Assembly (NCBI RefSeq): GCF_900182635.1
Contig: NZ_FXTD01000006.1
Coordinates: 62,001-126,000, forward strand
DNA from: Halorubrum cibi
GTDB taxonomy: Archaea > Halobacteriota > Halobacteria > Halobacteriales > Haloferacaceae
Direction of reading: 5' to 3'
DNA: 64,000 nt
The notes below the pieces were generated by a model. It was not told the origin of the DNA and did no database searches. It saw nothing but the letters and a program-made list of their open reading frames with translations. This document shows positions 26,722 to 35,593 of this stretch, in pieces (the stretch's first letter is position 1; every line of letters starts with the position of its first letter). The position numbers and the translations under genes were made by a program.

Positions 26722-28443
26722 ATGAGCGAGGCCCTCTCCGCCGACTCGTACGACGCGCTCGTGGCGGCGGCGGAGACGTATCGCGCCGCGGTCGTCGTCC
26801 GTCTGACGGGGGAGGCCGGCCTCCGGGCGGCCGAGATCCCGCGCGTCCGCCCCTGCGACCTCGGAGAGTCGCCGGCCGCCGAGGGGACGTTCCTCCTCGC
26901 GGTGCCGGCGGCTTCCGGGGCTATGAAAACCGAGGGCGTCGAGGCGTCGGACGACCCCGTCCCGATCGATCGCGAGACGGTCGTGCCCGCGTCGCTCGCG
27001 GCCGACCTTCGTCGGTACGCCGAGAGCGAGGGGCTCGCCGCGGAGGACCCCTTCGTCGGCGTCTCGACCCGCCGCGTCCAGATGTTGGTGCGCGAGACCG
27101 CCGATCGGGCTCGGGAGCGCCGCGACGACCCGGCGCTGTCGTCGGTCACGCCGCGGGACCTCCGGCGGACCTTCGCCCGGCGGCTCCTCGTCGACCGCGG
27201 CGTCGACCCGCACGTCGTCCGCGAGGCCGGCGGCTGGGAGACGATGGACGCGCTGGACGATCACCTCGATCCGCTCGACGGCGAGGCCGTCGCCACGGCC
27301 GTCGCCGGCGGCGGGCGCGACTCCCCGGACGTCGGCGGGGACGCGCGAGTCGACTGGACCGACCGCGGCGGCGACCGCGACGGCGACACGGACGACCGCC
27401 AGGGCGCGACGCTCACGCTCGTGCGCGCCTTCGAGGCGGTGGCCGAGGTTCCGGACCGAGAGGCCCTCTTCGAGACGGTCGTCGATCGGGCCTCCGAGAC
27501 GGACCGGTGGCGAGAGGCGCGAATCCGCCGCGAGTCGTCCGCGTCGGAGTCGGAACCGGGCGACGAGAGAGCGGAGCGGAGCGTCGAGGACGACCGGTGG
27601 CTCTCCGTCCCGATCGGCCACTGGGAGACGACCTACGGGACGCTTCGGCTCCTCCCGGACGGCGCGCCGGCGGGCCCGGCGGAGCGTCGCGAGGCCGAGG
27701 CGCTCGGTCGGTGTCTCGGCTGGGCGGTCACGGCGGGGCGCTGGCGGGACCTCCTCCGCTCCGACGCGGTCACCGAGGTCGAGTTCCACACCGAAGCCGA
27801 GGCCGCGTTCCTCGCGTCGGCGAGCGCGGCGCTCAACTGCCGGATCGAGCTCGAGTCGACGGTCGCGGTGTCGGGATCGGCCTCGCGGTGGTACCTCTCC
27901 GTGACCGGTGCGGGGCCGCAGGCGGTCGCGGACGCGGTCGACGTCGCGGACGGTGTCTCCGAGCTTCGCGTGATCGAGACCCGCGAGGACGGCTGTGCGG
28001 TGTCGGCCCGCGCGACCGGCGGGTCGATCGTCCGCGCGCTGACGGGCCACGGCGCGGCCGTCCGGGAGGCGGTGGCCGAGGACGGCCGCGTACGGGTCGT
28101 CGCCGACCTCCCGGACGGGACCGACGTGCGGCCGATCGCCGACGACCTCCGGGAAGTCTTTCCCGACGCGCGGCTCGTGAGCAAGGAGTCGGTCGCGCGA
28201 TCGCCACGGACGGAGTCGGCGCTCCGCGAGGAGGTGGTCGATCGGCTCACCGACCGCCAGTGGGCGACGCTGTCGGCGGCGTACCACAGCGGCTACTTCG
28301 ACTGGCCGCGCGGCAGCACGGCCGAGGAGGTCGCGGACGCGATGGACGTCTCCTCGCCGACGTTCCACAACCACCTCCGGAAGGCGGAGCGGGCCCTCCT
28401 CGAGACGCTCTTCGAGGAACGCGACGCGCGGGATCGGCCGTGA
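26722..28443 (+). CDS. Degenerate tyrosine-integrase / Bat-type HTH fusion regulator
   Basis: 573 residues. Residues 1-185 follow the tyrosine recombinase catalytic fold: box I Arg35 in GEAGLRAAEI and box II TPRDLRRTFARRL (Arg148 kept, His replaced by Arg145), but the GH position is W172 and the nucleophile Tyr appears to be His181, so strand transfer is unlikely. The rest resembles Bat (bacterio-opsin activator) proteins: a GAF-like region (~215-340), a bacterio-opsin activator module (~345-480), and a C-terminal HTH_10 (RQWATLSAAYHSGYFDWPRG then STAEEVADAM) at ~500-560. Its place between two acetyl-CoA synthetase genes suggests it controls acetate or related metabolism. Confidence 0.83.
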   Translation: MSEALSADSYDALVAAAETYRAAVVVRLTGEAGLRAAEIPRVRPCDLGESPAAEGTFLLAVPAASGAMKTEGVEASDDPVPIDRETVVPASLAADLRRYAESEGLAAEDPFVGVSTRRVQMLVRETADRARERRDDPALSSVTPRDLRRTFARRLLVDRGVDPHVVREAGGWETMDALDDHLDPLDGEAVATAVAGGGRDSPDVGGDARVDWTDRGGDRDGDTDDRQGATLTLVRAFEAVAEVPDREALFETVVDRASETDRWREARIRRESSASESEPGDERAERSVEDDRWLSVPIGHWETTYGTLRLLPDGAPAGPAERREAEALGRCLGWAVTAGRWRDLLRSDAVTEVEFHTEAEAAFLASASAALNCRIELESTVAVSGSASRWYLSVTGAGPQAVADAVDVADGVSELRVIETREDGCAVSARATGGSIVRALTGHGAAVREAVAEDGRVRVVADLPDGTDVRPIADDLREVFPDARLVSKESVARSPRTESALREEVVDRLTDRQWATLSAAYHSGYFDWPRGSTAEEVADAMDVSSPTFHNHLRKAERALLETLFEERDARDRP

Positions 28444-28542
28444 CTCCCCGGGAGGAGCCGCCTCGACCGTCGTATCCTTCACGATTTTTCCTATTTAGGG
28501 TGGTTGTTTATGTGGGGGTGTTCGGTGTATACGATCGTACCC

Positions 28543-30537
28543 ATGACCGAGGACGACGGACAACTGGAAGCGCGGCTACAGGAACAGGAGGTGTTCGAGC
28601 CGTCCGATTCCTTCGTATCGGGGGCCAACGTGAACGACCCCGATATCTACGAGGAGTTCGAGGAGAACTGGCCGGAGTGTTGGGAGGGCGCGGCAGACCT
28701 CCTCGACTGGGAGACGGAGTACGACCGCGTGCTCGACGACGACGACCCGCCCTTCTACGAGTGGTTCACGGGCGGGGAGCTGAACGCCTCGGCGAACTGC
28801 CTCGACCGACACCTCGACGAGCGCGGCGACGAGGCCGCCATCGAGTGGGTCGGCGAGCCGGTCGACGAGGAGGACCGCACGTACACGTACGAGGAACTCC
28901 ACCGCGAAGTCAACGAGTTCGCGGCCGCGCTGCGGGAGATGGGCGTCGAGGAGGACGACGTCGTCACCATGTACATGCCGATGATCCCGGAGCTGCCGGT
29001 CGCGATGCTGGCGTGCGCCCGCATCGGCGCGCCGCACAGCGTCGTCTTCGCGGGGTTCTCCGCGGACGCGCTCGCGACCCGGATGAACTCGGCGGACTCG
29101 GAGTTCCTCGTCACGTGTGACGGCTACTACCGCCGCGGCGACCCGCTCGACCACCTCGCAAAGGCCAACGAGGGTCTCGGAGACGTCGAACACGACACGG
29201 AGACGGTCGTCGTCGACCGACTCGGCCCCAACGGCGACGACTTCGGCCACGACCTGACCGACGACCAGTACGACTACGGCGACCTGGTGGCGGAGCACGC
29301 CGGCGCCGAGGTCGAGCCCGTGACGCGGGACGCCGAGGACATGCTCTTTTTGATGTACACCTCGGGGACGACGGGCAAGCCGAAAGGGGTGAAACACACC
29401 ACCGGCGGCTACCTCTCGTGGGTGTCGTGGACCTCGCAGGCGGTGCTCGACATCAAGCCCGAGGACACCTACTTCTGTTCGGCCGACATCGGCTGGATCA
29501 CGGGTCACTCCTACATCGTGTACGGGCCGCTCGCGCTCGGCACGACGACGATGATGTACGAGGGGACGCCGGATCACCCCGACCGCGACCGCCTCTGGGA
29601 GATAGTCGAGGAGTACGAGGCGACCCAGCTGTACACCGCGCCCACCGCGATCCGCGCGTTCATGAAGTGGGGCGAGGAGTACCCCGCCGCCCACGACCTC
29701 TCCTCGCTGCGGCTGCTCGGGACCGTCGGCGAGCCGATCAACCCGCGCGCCTGGAAGTGGTACTACAAGCACATCGGCGACGAGGAGTGTCCCGTCGTCG
29801 ACACGTGGTGGCAGACGGAGACCGGCGGGATGATGATCACCACGCTGCCGGGCGTCAAGGACATGAAACCCGGCTCCGCCGGTCCGCCGCTCCCCGGCCT
29901 CGATGTCCAGATCCTCGACACGGCGGGCGAGGAGATCGAACCGGGACAGGCCGGCTACCTCACCGTCCAGAAGCCGTGGCCGGGGATGTTGCGGACCCTC
30001 TATAAGAACGACGAGCGGTTCATCGAGGAGTACTGGGCGGAGTACTCCGACACGGACAGCGACGACCCCGACGACTGGGTGTACTTCCCCGAGGACGGCG
30101 CGAAGATCGATGAGGACGGCTACATCACCGTGCTCGGCCGCGTCGACGACGTGATCAACGTATCCGGCCACCGGCTCGGGACGATGGAGATCGAGTCGGC
30201 GATCGTCGGCGTCGAGGGCGTCGCCGAGGCCGCCGTCGTCGGCGGCAACCACGACATCAAGGGCGAGGCCGTCTACGCGTACGTGATCACGGAGGACGGC
30301 TACGAGGGGAACGACGACCTCCGCGAGCGGATCGTCGCGGGCGTCGAGGACGCGATCGGCCCGATCGCCCGCCCCGAGCGGATCGTGTTCAGCCCCGATC
30401 TCCCGAAGACCCGGTCCGGGAAGATCATGCGACGCCTGCTCGAGAACATCGCCGACGGCGAGGCGATCGGCAACACCAGCACGCTCCGTAACCCCGAGAT
30501 CGTCGAGGAGATCCAAGCCAAGGCGAACGACGACTGA
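28543..30537 (+). CDS. acs: AMP-forming acetyl-CoA synthetase paralogue 2
   Basis: 664 residues. Complete acetyl-CoA synthetase pattern: MYTSGTTGKPKGVKHTTGGY, FCSADIGWITGHSYIVYGPL, DTWWQTETGGMM (Trp that limits the acyl pocket), GRVDDVINVSGHRLGTMEIE and PKTRSGKIMRR with the regulatory lysine. It activates acetate to acetyl-CoA via acetyl-AMP. Start chosen at the ATG 28543, about 27 nt after a GTATACG box near 28528; in-frame codons upstream have no homology. About 60% of aligned motifs are identical to the paralogue at 24597, suggesting an old local duplication. Confidence 0.93.
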   Translation: MTEDDGQLEARLQEQEVFEPSDSFVSGANVNDPDIYEEFEENWPECWEGAADLLDWETEYDRVLDDDDPPFYEWFTGGELNASANCLDRHLDERGDEAAIEWVGEPVDEEDRTYTYEELHREVNEFAAALREMGVEEDDVVTMYMPMIPELPVAMLACARIGAPHSVVFAGFSADALATRMNSADSEFLVTCDGYYRRGDPLDHLAKANEGLGDVEHDTETVVVDRLGPNGDDFGHDLTDDQYDYGDLVAEHAGAEVEPVTRDAEDMLFLMYTSGTTGKPKGVKHTTGGYLSWVSWTSQAVLDIKPEDTYFCSADIGWITGHSYIVYGPLALGTTTMMYEGTPDHPDRDRLWEIVEEYEATQLYTAPTAIRAFMKWGEEYPAAHDLSSLRLLGTVGEPINPRAWKWYYKHIGDEECPVVDTWWQTETGGMMITTLPGVKDMKPGSAGPPLPGLDVQILDTAGEEIEPGQAGYLTVQKPWPGMLRTLYKNDERFIEEYWAEYSDTDSDDPDDWVYFPEDGAKIDEDGYITVLGRVDDVINVSGHRLGTMEIESAIVGVEGVAEAAVVGGNHDIKGEAVYAYVITEDGYEGNDDLRERIVAGVEDAIGPIARPERIVFSPDLPKTRSGKIMRRLLENIADGEAIGNTSTLRNPEIVEEIQAKANDD

Positions 30538-30653
30538 GCCCGCCCTGCCCCGGCCCGGATCGTCCGGTCCGGCTCGCTATCGACGACGTGCGATTCGCGA
30601 CTCTCGATTCACGATTCACGACGACCACCCGCGGAGACCGAACGGACCATACC

Positions 30654-31094
30654 ATGACAGATAACGACACGCACGACCGAGCGAACGCCGTCGAGACCGA
30701 CGGCGGCGTCGCGACCGGAGCCGCACAGGCACATCAGGAAACGAACTACCTCGACGCGGAGGTGAACCTCCTCGATCCGAGCACGCCGTACATGCGCGAA
30801 CACCTCCGGATCGTCTGGACGGGGTTCGCCGTGTGGGTCCTCGCGGTGTGGGGCCCGGTGACGCTGACGCGACTCGCTCCCGGTCCGATGACGAGCCAGA
30901 TGCCGATCCTGGGCTTCCCGCTCCACTACTTCCTCGTCGCGTTCGGGGCGCCGACCAGCGCGTTGATCCTCGCGTTCTGGTACTCGCGCAAGCGGGACGC
31001 GCTCGACGAGAAGTACGGTATCGATCACGCCACGACCGCGGAGGCCCCGAGCGGTGCTGAGGCCGCGGCGGCCGACGGGGGATCCGACGAATGA
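30654..31094 (+). CDS. Sodium/solute symporter small subunit (DUF4212)
   Basis: 146 residues. An acidic ~55-residue N-terminus precedes YMREHLRIVWTGFAVWVLAVWGP and ILGFPLHYFLVAFGAPTSALILAFWYSRKRD, two membrane helices diagnostic of DUF4212 subunits, which are always found next to a large SSS-family permease. The stop overlaps the start of the permease (ATGA), so production is coupled. The upstream acetyl-CoA synthetase makes acetate or another short carboxylate a likely substrate; a 116-nt gap may hold a separate promoter. Confidence 0.9.
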   Translation: MTDNDTHDRANAVETDGGVATGAAQAHQETNYLDAEVNLLDPSTPYMREHLRIVWTGFAVWVLAVWGPVTLTRLAPGPMTSQMPILGFPLHYFLVAFGAPTSALILAFWYSRKRDALDEKYGIDHATTAEAPSGAEAAAADGGSDE

Positions 31095-32845
31095 CGGGGA
31101 GTTCCCTCCTCCTCCAGAGCGACCTCCTCCCGGAGGCCCTCGACATCTCGTTCAAGCTGGCACCGTCGATCCTCGTGATCGCGATGCTGGGGCTGTTCCT
31201 CACGATCGGGTTCGTCTTCCGCGTCGCCGACACCGAGAACATGTGGGTCGCCGGCCGGTCCATCGGGAACGTCGAGAACGGGATGGCGATCGGGGCGAAC
31301 TGGATGTCCGCCGCCTCCTACCTCGGCATGGCGGCGTCGATCGCGCTCGCGGGGTTCTACGGGCTGGTGTACGTCGTCGGCTGGACGACGGGGTACTTCA
31401 TCCTGCTCATCTTCCTCGCCGCGCAGCTGCGACGGTTCGGGAAGTACACCGCACCGGACTTCGTCGGCGACCGGTTCAACTCCGACACCGCGCGCGCCAT
31501 CGCGGCGGTGACGACGTTCCTCATCGGCTTCGTCTACGCCATCGGGCAGGCGAAGGGGATGGCGCTCGTCGGCCTGTACATCTTCGGCGACTACGGGGGA
31601 CTCATCCCCGGCCTGGACGGGTACCAGGTGATGGTCGTCGCGATGATGGTCGTCACCGTCGGCTACCTGACGCTATCCGGCATGCTGGGCGCGACGAAGA
31701 ACCAGGCGGTCCAGTACGTCATCCTCATCCTCGCGTTCGTCGTCGGGCTGTTCGTCGTCGGCTACACGAACGGCTACTCGACGGTGCTGCCGCAGCTCGA
31801 GTACGGTATGTTGATCAGCGAACTCGGCAGCGAGTTCTCCGAACCGTTCGCCTCCTCGAGTTACTACCTCTGGGTCGCGACGACGTTCTCGCTCATCGTC
31901 GGCACCTGCGGGCTCCCGCACGTGCTCGTCCGGTTCTACACGGTCGAGAGCGAGCGGACGGCCCGCTGGTCAACCGTCTGGGGGCTCTTTTTCATCTGTA
32001 TCCTGTACTGGAGCGCGCCCGCGTTCGCGGCGTTCGGGACCGACCTGTACACCCAGAACGTCGGTGCGACCTACGGCGACCCCGGCATGACGAGCGCGGC
32101 TAGCGAGGTCATCGTCGTATTGGCGGCACAGCTGTCCGGGCTCCCGGACTGGTTCGTCGGCATCGTCGCGGCGGGCGGTATCGCGGCGGCCATTGCGACG
32201 GTCGCCGGGCTGTTCATCGCCGGCTCGTCGGCGATCAGCCACGACATCTACACGAACATCATCAACGAGGACGCGACGCAGCGCCAGCAGATCCTCGTCG
32301 GCCGCCTCTCGATCGTCGCGCTGGGCGCGCTGACGACGCTGGCGGCGCTCAATCCCGCGTCGTCGATCGCCGCGCTCGTGGGGTACGCGTTCTCGCTCGC
32401 CGGCTCCGTCCTGTTCCCGATGTTCTTCCTCGGCATGTGGTGGGAGAACGCCAACCGGCAGGGCGCGCTCGCCGGCATGACGACCGGGCTGACGCTCTGG
32501 TCCATCCCGATGATCAACCAGATCGTCCCGACGTACATCGGCTCGCTCGAGGCGCCGCTGTCGGCGGGGCTGGCCCAGTGGATGCCAGCCATCGGCTCGG
32601 CGCTGATCACGCTCCCGGTCGTGTTCGCGGTCACCATCGTCGTCTCGATGGCGACCGACGAGCCGTCGCTCGAGACGAAGCGGATCGTCCGGCAGTGTCA
32701 CAGCCCCGAGCCGATGGGCCAACAGGAGACCGCCGAGGACGTCGTCGCCGACGGCGGCGAGGAGATGGCGACGGACGGGGGCCGCGCAGCTGACGACGCG
32801 GCCGCCGACGCGGACCGCGCTGACGACGCGGCCACGGAGGAGTGA
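31091..32845 (+). CDS. Sodium:solute symporter, VC_2705/ActP-like
   Basis: 584 residues with about 13 hydrophobic segments. Family motifs include the early AGRSIGNVENGMAIGANWMSAASYLG, YTAPDFVGDRFNS, GTCGLPHVLVRFYTV and a late VAGLFIAGSSAISHDIYTN. An acidic, Ala/Asp-rich C-terminal tail of ~60 residues is haloarchaeal. These permeases take up acetate and related monocarboxylates with sodium. It is coupled to the small subunit and followed after 3 nt by the universal stress protein gene, so at least three genes are co-transcribed. Confidence 0.92.
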   Translation: MTGSSLLLQSDLLPEALDISFKLAPSILVIAMLGLFLTIGFVFRVADTENMWVAGRSIGNVENGMAIGANWMSAASYLGMAASIALAGFYGLVYVVGWTTGYFILLIFLAAQLRRFGKYTAPDFVGDRFNSDTARAIAAVTTFLIGFVYAIGQAKGMALVGLYIFGDYGGLIPGLDGYQVMVVAMMVVTVGYLTLSGMLGATKNQAVQYVILILAFVVGLFVVGYTNGYSTVLPQLEYGMLISELGSEFSEPFASSSYYLWVATTFSLIVGTCGLPHVLVRFYTVESERTARWSTVWGLFFICILYWSAPAFAAFGTDLYTQNVGATYGDPGMTSAASEVIVVLAAQLSGLPDWFVGIVAAGGIAAAIATVAGLFIAGSSAISHDIYTNIINEDATQRQQILVGRLSIVALGALTTLAALNPASSIAALVGYAFSLAGSVLFPMFFLGMWWENANRQGALAGMTTGLTLWSIPMINQIVPTYIGSLEAPLSAGLAQWMPAIGSALITLPVVFAVTIVVSMATDEPSLETKRIVRQCHSPEPMGQQETAEDVVADGGEEMATDGGRAADDAAADADRADDAATEE

Positions 32846-32848
32846 TCC

Positions 32849-33310
32849 ATGTACGAACGCATCCTGATCCCGACCGACGGCAGCGACGTCGCGGAGGCAG
32901 CAGTCGACCACGCGCTCGACCTCGCGGAGAAGTACGACGCCGAGGTCCACGCGCTGTACGTGGTCGACATCGACTCCGTGAACTACAGCCTTGGAACCGA
33001 ACAGGTCGACCGGCTCAAACAGGGCCGGTTCGACGAGATGGAGGAGCTGAAAGAGAAGGCGGACGAGGCGACCGGCACCGTCGCCGAGCGCGGCGCGGAG
33101 CGCGACGTGGACGTCGTGGAACACGTCGCCGGCGGCCGCCCGCACAAGGTGATCGCCGACTACGCCGAGGACCACGAGATGGACCTCATCGTCATGGGAA
33201 GCCACGGGCGCGCCGGCGTCCGGCGCGCGCTCCTCGGGAGCGTCACCGAACGCACGCTGCGTTCGACGCACGTGCCCGTCCTCGTCGTGGACTACCTCGA
33301 GGAGGACTGA
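32849..33310 (+). CDS. Universal stress protein (UspA family)
   Basis: 153 residues. The family pattern is complete: N-terminal RILIPTDGSDVAEAAVDHAL, central VVEHVAGGRPHKVIADYAEDHEMDLIVMGSHGR, and the ATP-binding signature GSHGRAGVRRALLGSVTERTLRSTHVPVLVV (G-2x-G-9x-G-S/T). It probably binds ATP. It lies 3 nt after the symporter gene; UspA genes frequently accompany haloarchaeal transporters, where they may sense energy status of the carrier. Confidence 0.95.
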   Translation: MYERILIPTDGSDVAEAAVDHALDLAEKYDAEVHALYVVDIDSVNYSLGTEQVDRLKQGRFDEMEELKEKADEATGTVAERGAERDVDVVEHVAGGRPHKVIADYAEDHEMDLIVMGSHGRAGVRRALLGSVTERTLRSTHVPVLVVDYLEED

Positions 33311-33451
33311 AACCGCGAGAGCGGGTCTCGCCCCGCGTCTGGGCGTCGATCCGTTTTCCGTCGCCGACGGGCTTCCCGCCGTCGACGCGTTTCTCACACC
33401 ACCCCATCTCGCTTCCGGAACGCCGACGTACCCCGACCGACACGCTCACCC

Positions 33452-33709
33452 ATGACCGAGACCGACCCGACCGATGACTCGGACGAGGAGCCCCTCGTCG
33501 ACCGCCTCGGATCGCACGTCAGGGAGAACCGGACCGGCATGTTCCAGGACCTCGTGTTCGCGGTCGCGTGGGTGACGGTCGTCTCGCTGCTCTTCGATCA
33601 CGTCTTCGTCGGCGCTCCGGAGTGGGCGTTCTACCTGGCGATGGTCGGCGGCGTTCCGGCGTACTTCGGCTTCTTCGCGTCGCTCGCGATCGCGAAACGG
33701 GGGAAGTGA
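33452..33709 (+). CDS. Small two-span membrane protein
   Basis: 85 residues: an acidic soluble N-terminus of about 30 residues (TDDSDEEPLVDRLG), then two hydrophobic helices (DLVFAVAWVTVVSLLFDHVF and AFYLAMVGGVPAYFGFFASLAI) with a basic end KRGK. It is likely to be inserted in the membrane with the tail inside. I recognise no family; it is 142 nt downstream of the stress protein gene and convergent with the MATE gene. Confidence 0.7.
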   Translation: MTETDPTDDSDEEPLVDRLGSHVRENRTGMFQDLVFAVAWVTVVSLLFDHVFVGAPEWAFYLAMVGGVPAYFGFFASLAIAKRGK

Positions 33710-33725
33710 GTCCCCGATCGCCCGA

Positions 33726-35219
33726 TCAGTCGTCGGACGGCTCCGCGGAGGGGCCGTCGGCCGGCCCCTCGATGACTCCCTCCGTCCACGTTCCCCGTCG
33801 GAACCACGCGGCGCCGAGAAGGAAGGAGACGACGGCCGCCGTCGTGTACGCCCACCAGAGTCCCTCGACGCCCCAGCCGAGGCCCGTGTAGCCGACCTCG
33901 ACGGCGGGGATGACGAGGGGACCGATCGTGAACCCGCCGAGCGTAACGCTCACGGCTCCGAACGCCAACAGCGCGGCGACGGGGATCCGGAAGATCCACC
34001 GCGAGAGAAGCGACAGGGCCATCGCGACCTTGGTGTGGCCCGCGCCGCGGAACCCGCCCTGGATCACCATCAGCCCGCCGAAGAAGGCCCACGAGAGCGC
34101 GACGATCCGCAGGAAGCCGATCCCCTCGGCGATCGTCGCCGGGTCGTCGACGAAGACGCCCATCGCGACGCCGGGGAAGGTCCAGACGAGCCCACCGGCG
34201 ACCGCGAGCAGCCCCATCGTGCCCGCGGTGGCCGCGCGCGTGACGGCGGCCGCGCGCTCCGGGGTCCGCGCGCCGAGGTTCTGGCCCACGCCGGTCGCGG
34301 TCGCCTGCCCGACCGCACCGGCGACGCCCCACGAGATCGACATCAGCCGGACGCCGATGCCGTAGGCCGCGGTGGCGGCCGGCCCGAAGCGGGCGACGAG
34401 CGCCGCCATCGCGACCGCCGCGAACGACCGGGCCCAGCCGTCGAGCGTCCCCGGATAGCCCACGTCGATCAGCTTCCGGAGGATCTCCGGATTCGGGAGG
34501 AGGTCGCGGACGTACAGCTTCACGCCCCAGTCGCCGCGGATCAGGATCCAGATCCCGACCGCCGTCGCGAACAGTCGGGCGATGAACGTCGCGATCGCGG
34601 CCCCGCGGGTGCCGAGCGCGGGGACCGGCCCCCACCCGAGGATGAAGACGGGGTCGATGACGATGTTGAGCGCGGCGGAGATGGCGACGAGCCACATCGC
34701 GGTGCGGGTATCGCCCGCGCCCTGGAGCGACGCGCGGAACGCGAAGAAGAGGAAGGTGAGCGGCAGCGTGAGGAAGATCACCTCGATGTACGCGAGCGAC
34801 TCCGTGAACACCGCGTCGCGCGCGCCGATCCAGTAGAGCAGCCGGTGGCGCGCGAGGAAGCCGACGACCGCCAGGACGATCGAGACGACGACCGCCAGCA
34901 GTACGGTCTGGCCGACGATCTCGTCCGCGCGCCGGTCCTCGCCCGCGCCGACGTGTTGGGAGACCAAGGCGATGGTCGCGGCGGTGAGTCCCATCGCGGT
35001 GGAGACGAACAGCCACGAGAGCGGGAACATGAGCGAGACGGCGGCGACGGCGTCGGTACTCACGCGACCCACCCAGAACATGTCCGCGAGGTTGTACAGC
35101 GTCTGGAGGAGGTTACCGAGCACCAGCGGCCACGCGAGGTCGAACAGCTTCGGGGAGATCGCTCCCGTCGTCATGTCGACCCGGGCGTCGTCGTTTCCCA
35201 CGGGGTATCCTGTGCGCAT
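33726..35219 (-). CDS. MATE-family multidrug efflux transporter
   Basis: 497 residues with about 12 hydrophobic helices in two halves. Motifs: LAWPLVLGNLLQTLYNLADMFWVG near the N-terminus, VSQHVGAGEDRRA, FRASLQGAGDTRTAM and, in the second half, GVGQNLGARTPERA and GGFRGAGHTKVAM. It exports cationic or organic compounds with sodium or proton exchange. The start at 35219 lies about 25 nt downstream of a GGTTAGG TATA-like box; a shorter start at 35174 is possible and would still leave the full membrane core. Confidence 0.9.
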   Translation of the reverse strand: MRTGYPVGNDDARVDMTTGAISPKLFDLAWPLVLGNLLQTLYNLADMFWVGRVSTDAVAAVSLMFPLSWLFVSTAMGLTAATIALVSQHVGAGEDRRADEIVGQTVLLAVVVSIVLAVVGFLARHRLLYWIGARDAVFTESLAYIEVIFLTLPLTFLFFAFRASLQGAGDTRTAMWLVAISAALNIVIDPVFILGWGPVPALGTRGAAIATFIARLFATAVGIWILIRGDWGVKLYVRDLLPNPEILRKLIDVGYPGTLDGWARSFAAVAMAALVARFGPAATAAYGIGVRLMSISWGVAGAVGQATATGVGQNLGARTPERAAAVTRAATAGTMGLLAVAGGLVWTFPGVAMGVFVDDPATIAEGIGFLRIVALSWAFFGGLMVIQGGFRGAGHTKVAMALSLLSRWIFRIPVAALLAFGAVSVTLGGFTIGPLVIPAVEVGYTGLGWGVEGLWWAYTTAAVVSFLLGAAWFRRGTWTEGVIEGPADGPSAEPSDD

Positions 35220-35280
35220 TCTGGACCCCGTCGGACCTAACCTTTCGGGAGGCGGCGGGCGAGGCAAGCGAGGCCGAGGG

Positions 35281-35510
35281 AGCGAAGCGACCGAGGCCTC
35301 GTAGCGGAGCGGGGAGGAACGACCCGCGGAGCGTGGCGGTCCGGGAGGAGCGAAGCGACTGAGGCCTCGTAGCGGAGCGGGGAGGAACGACCCGCGAAGC
35401 AGGGCGGTTCGGAGAGGAAGCGAAGCGACGAGGCCTCGAAGCGGAGCGGGGAGGAACGACCCGCGAAGCAGGGCGGTTCATATGGACGAAGCGACCGAGG
35501 GTTCGTTCGC
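35281..35510. repeat. 68-70 bp tandem repeat, three copies plus remnant
   Basis: Copies start at 35281, 35349 and 35419 with AGCGAAGCGAC and each runs through GAGGCCTCG, GCGGAGCGGGGAGGAACGACCCGCG and GGGCGGTTC. A shortened fourth piece (GCGACCGAGGG) begins near 35489. The gap between the divergent MATE and dipeptidase genes (35220-35593) is otherwise empty; the repeat lies between their promoters. Confidence 0.85.
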
Positions 35511-35593
35511 TTCGCTCACTCACTCTCGCTCACCTCCCGGAGACGGGTGCCGCGACCGCAAGGACGAGGACCCGCCCCGGCGTCGGGGTCGAC

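Noticed and set aside
26722-27300. A functional integrase with an adjacent attachment site
   Set aside because: The catalytic His, Trp/His and Tyr pattern is not kept, no tRNA or direct repeat lies at either side and the domain is fused to a regulator.
26689-28482. A 597-codon open frame opposite the integrase-Bat gene
   Set aside because: Shadow frame; the plus-strand protein has recognisable HTH_10 and recombinase-like motifs and haloarchaeal codon bias.
35281-35480. A CRISPR array
   Set aside because: The units are 68-70 bp and contiguous with no unique spacers; no cas genes are in the window.
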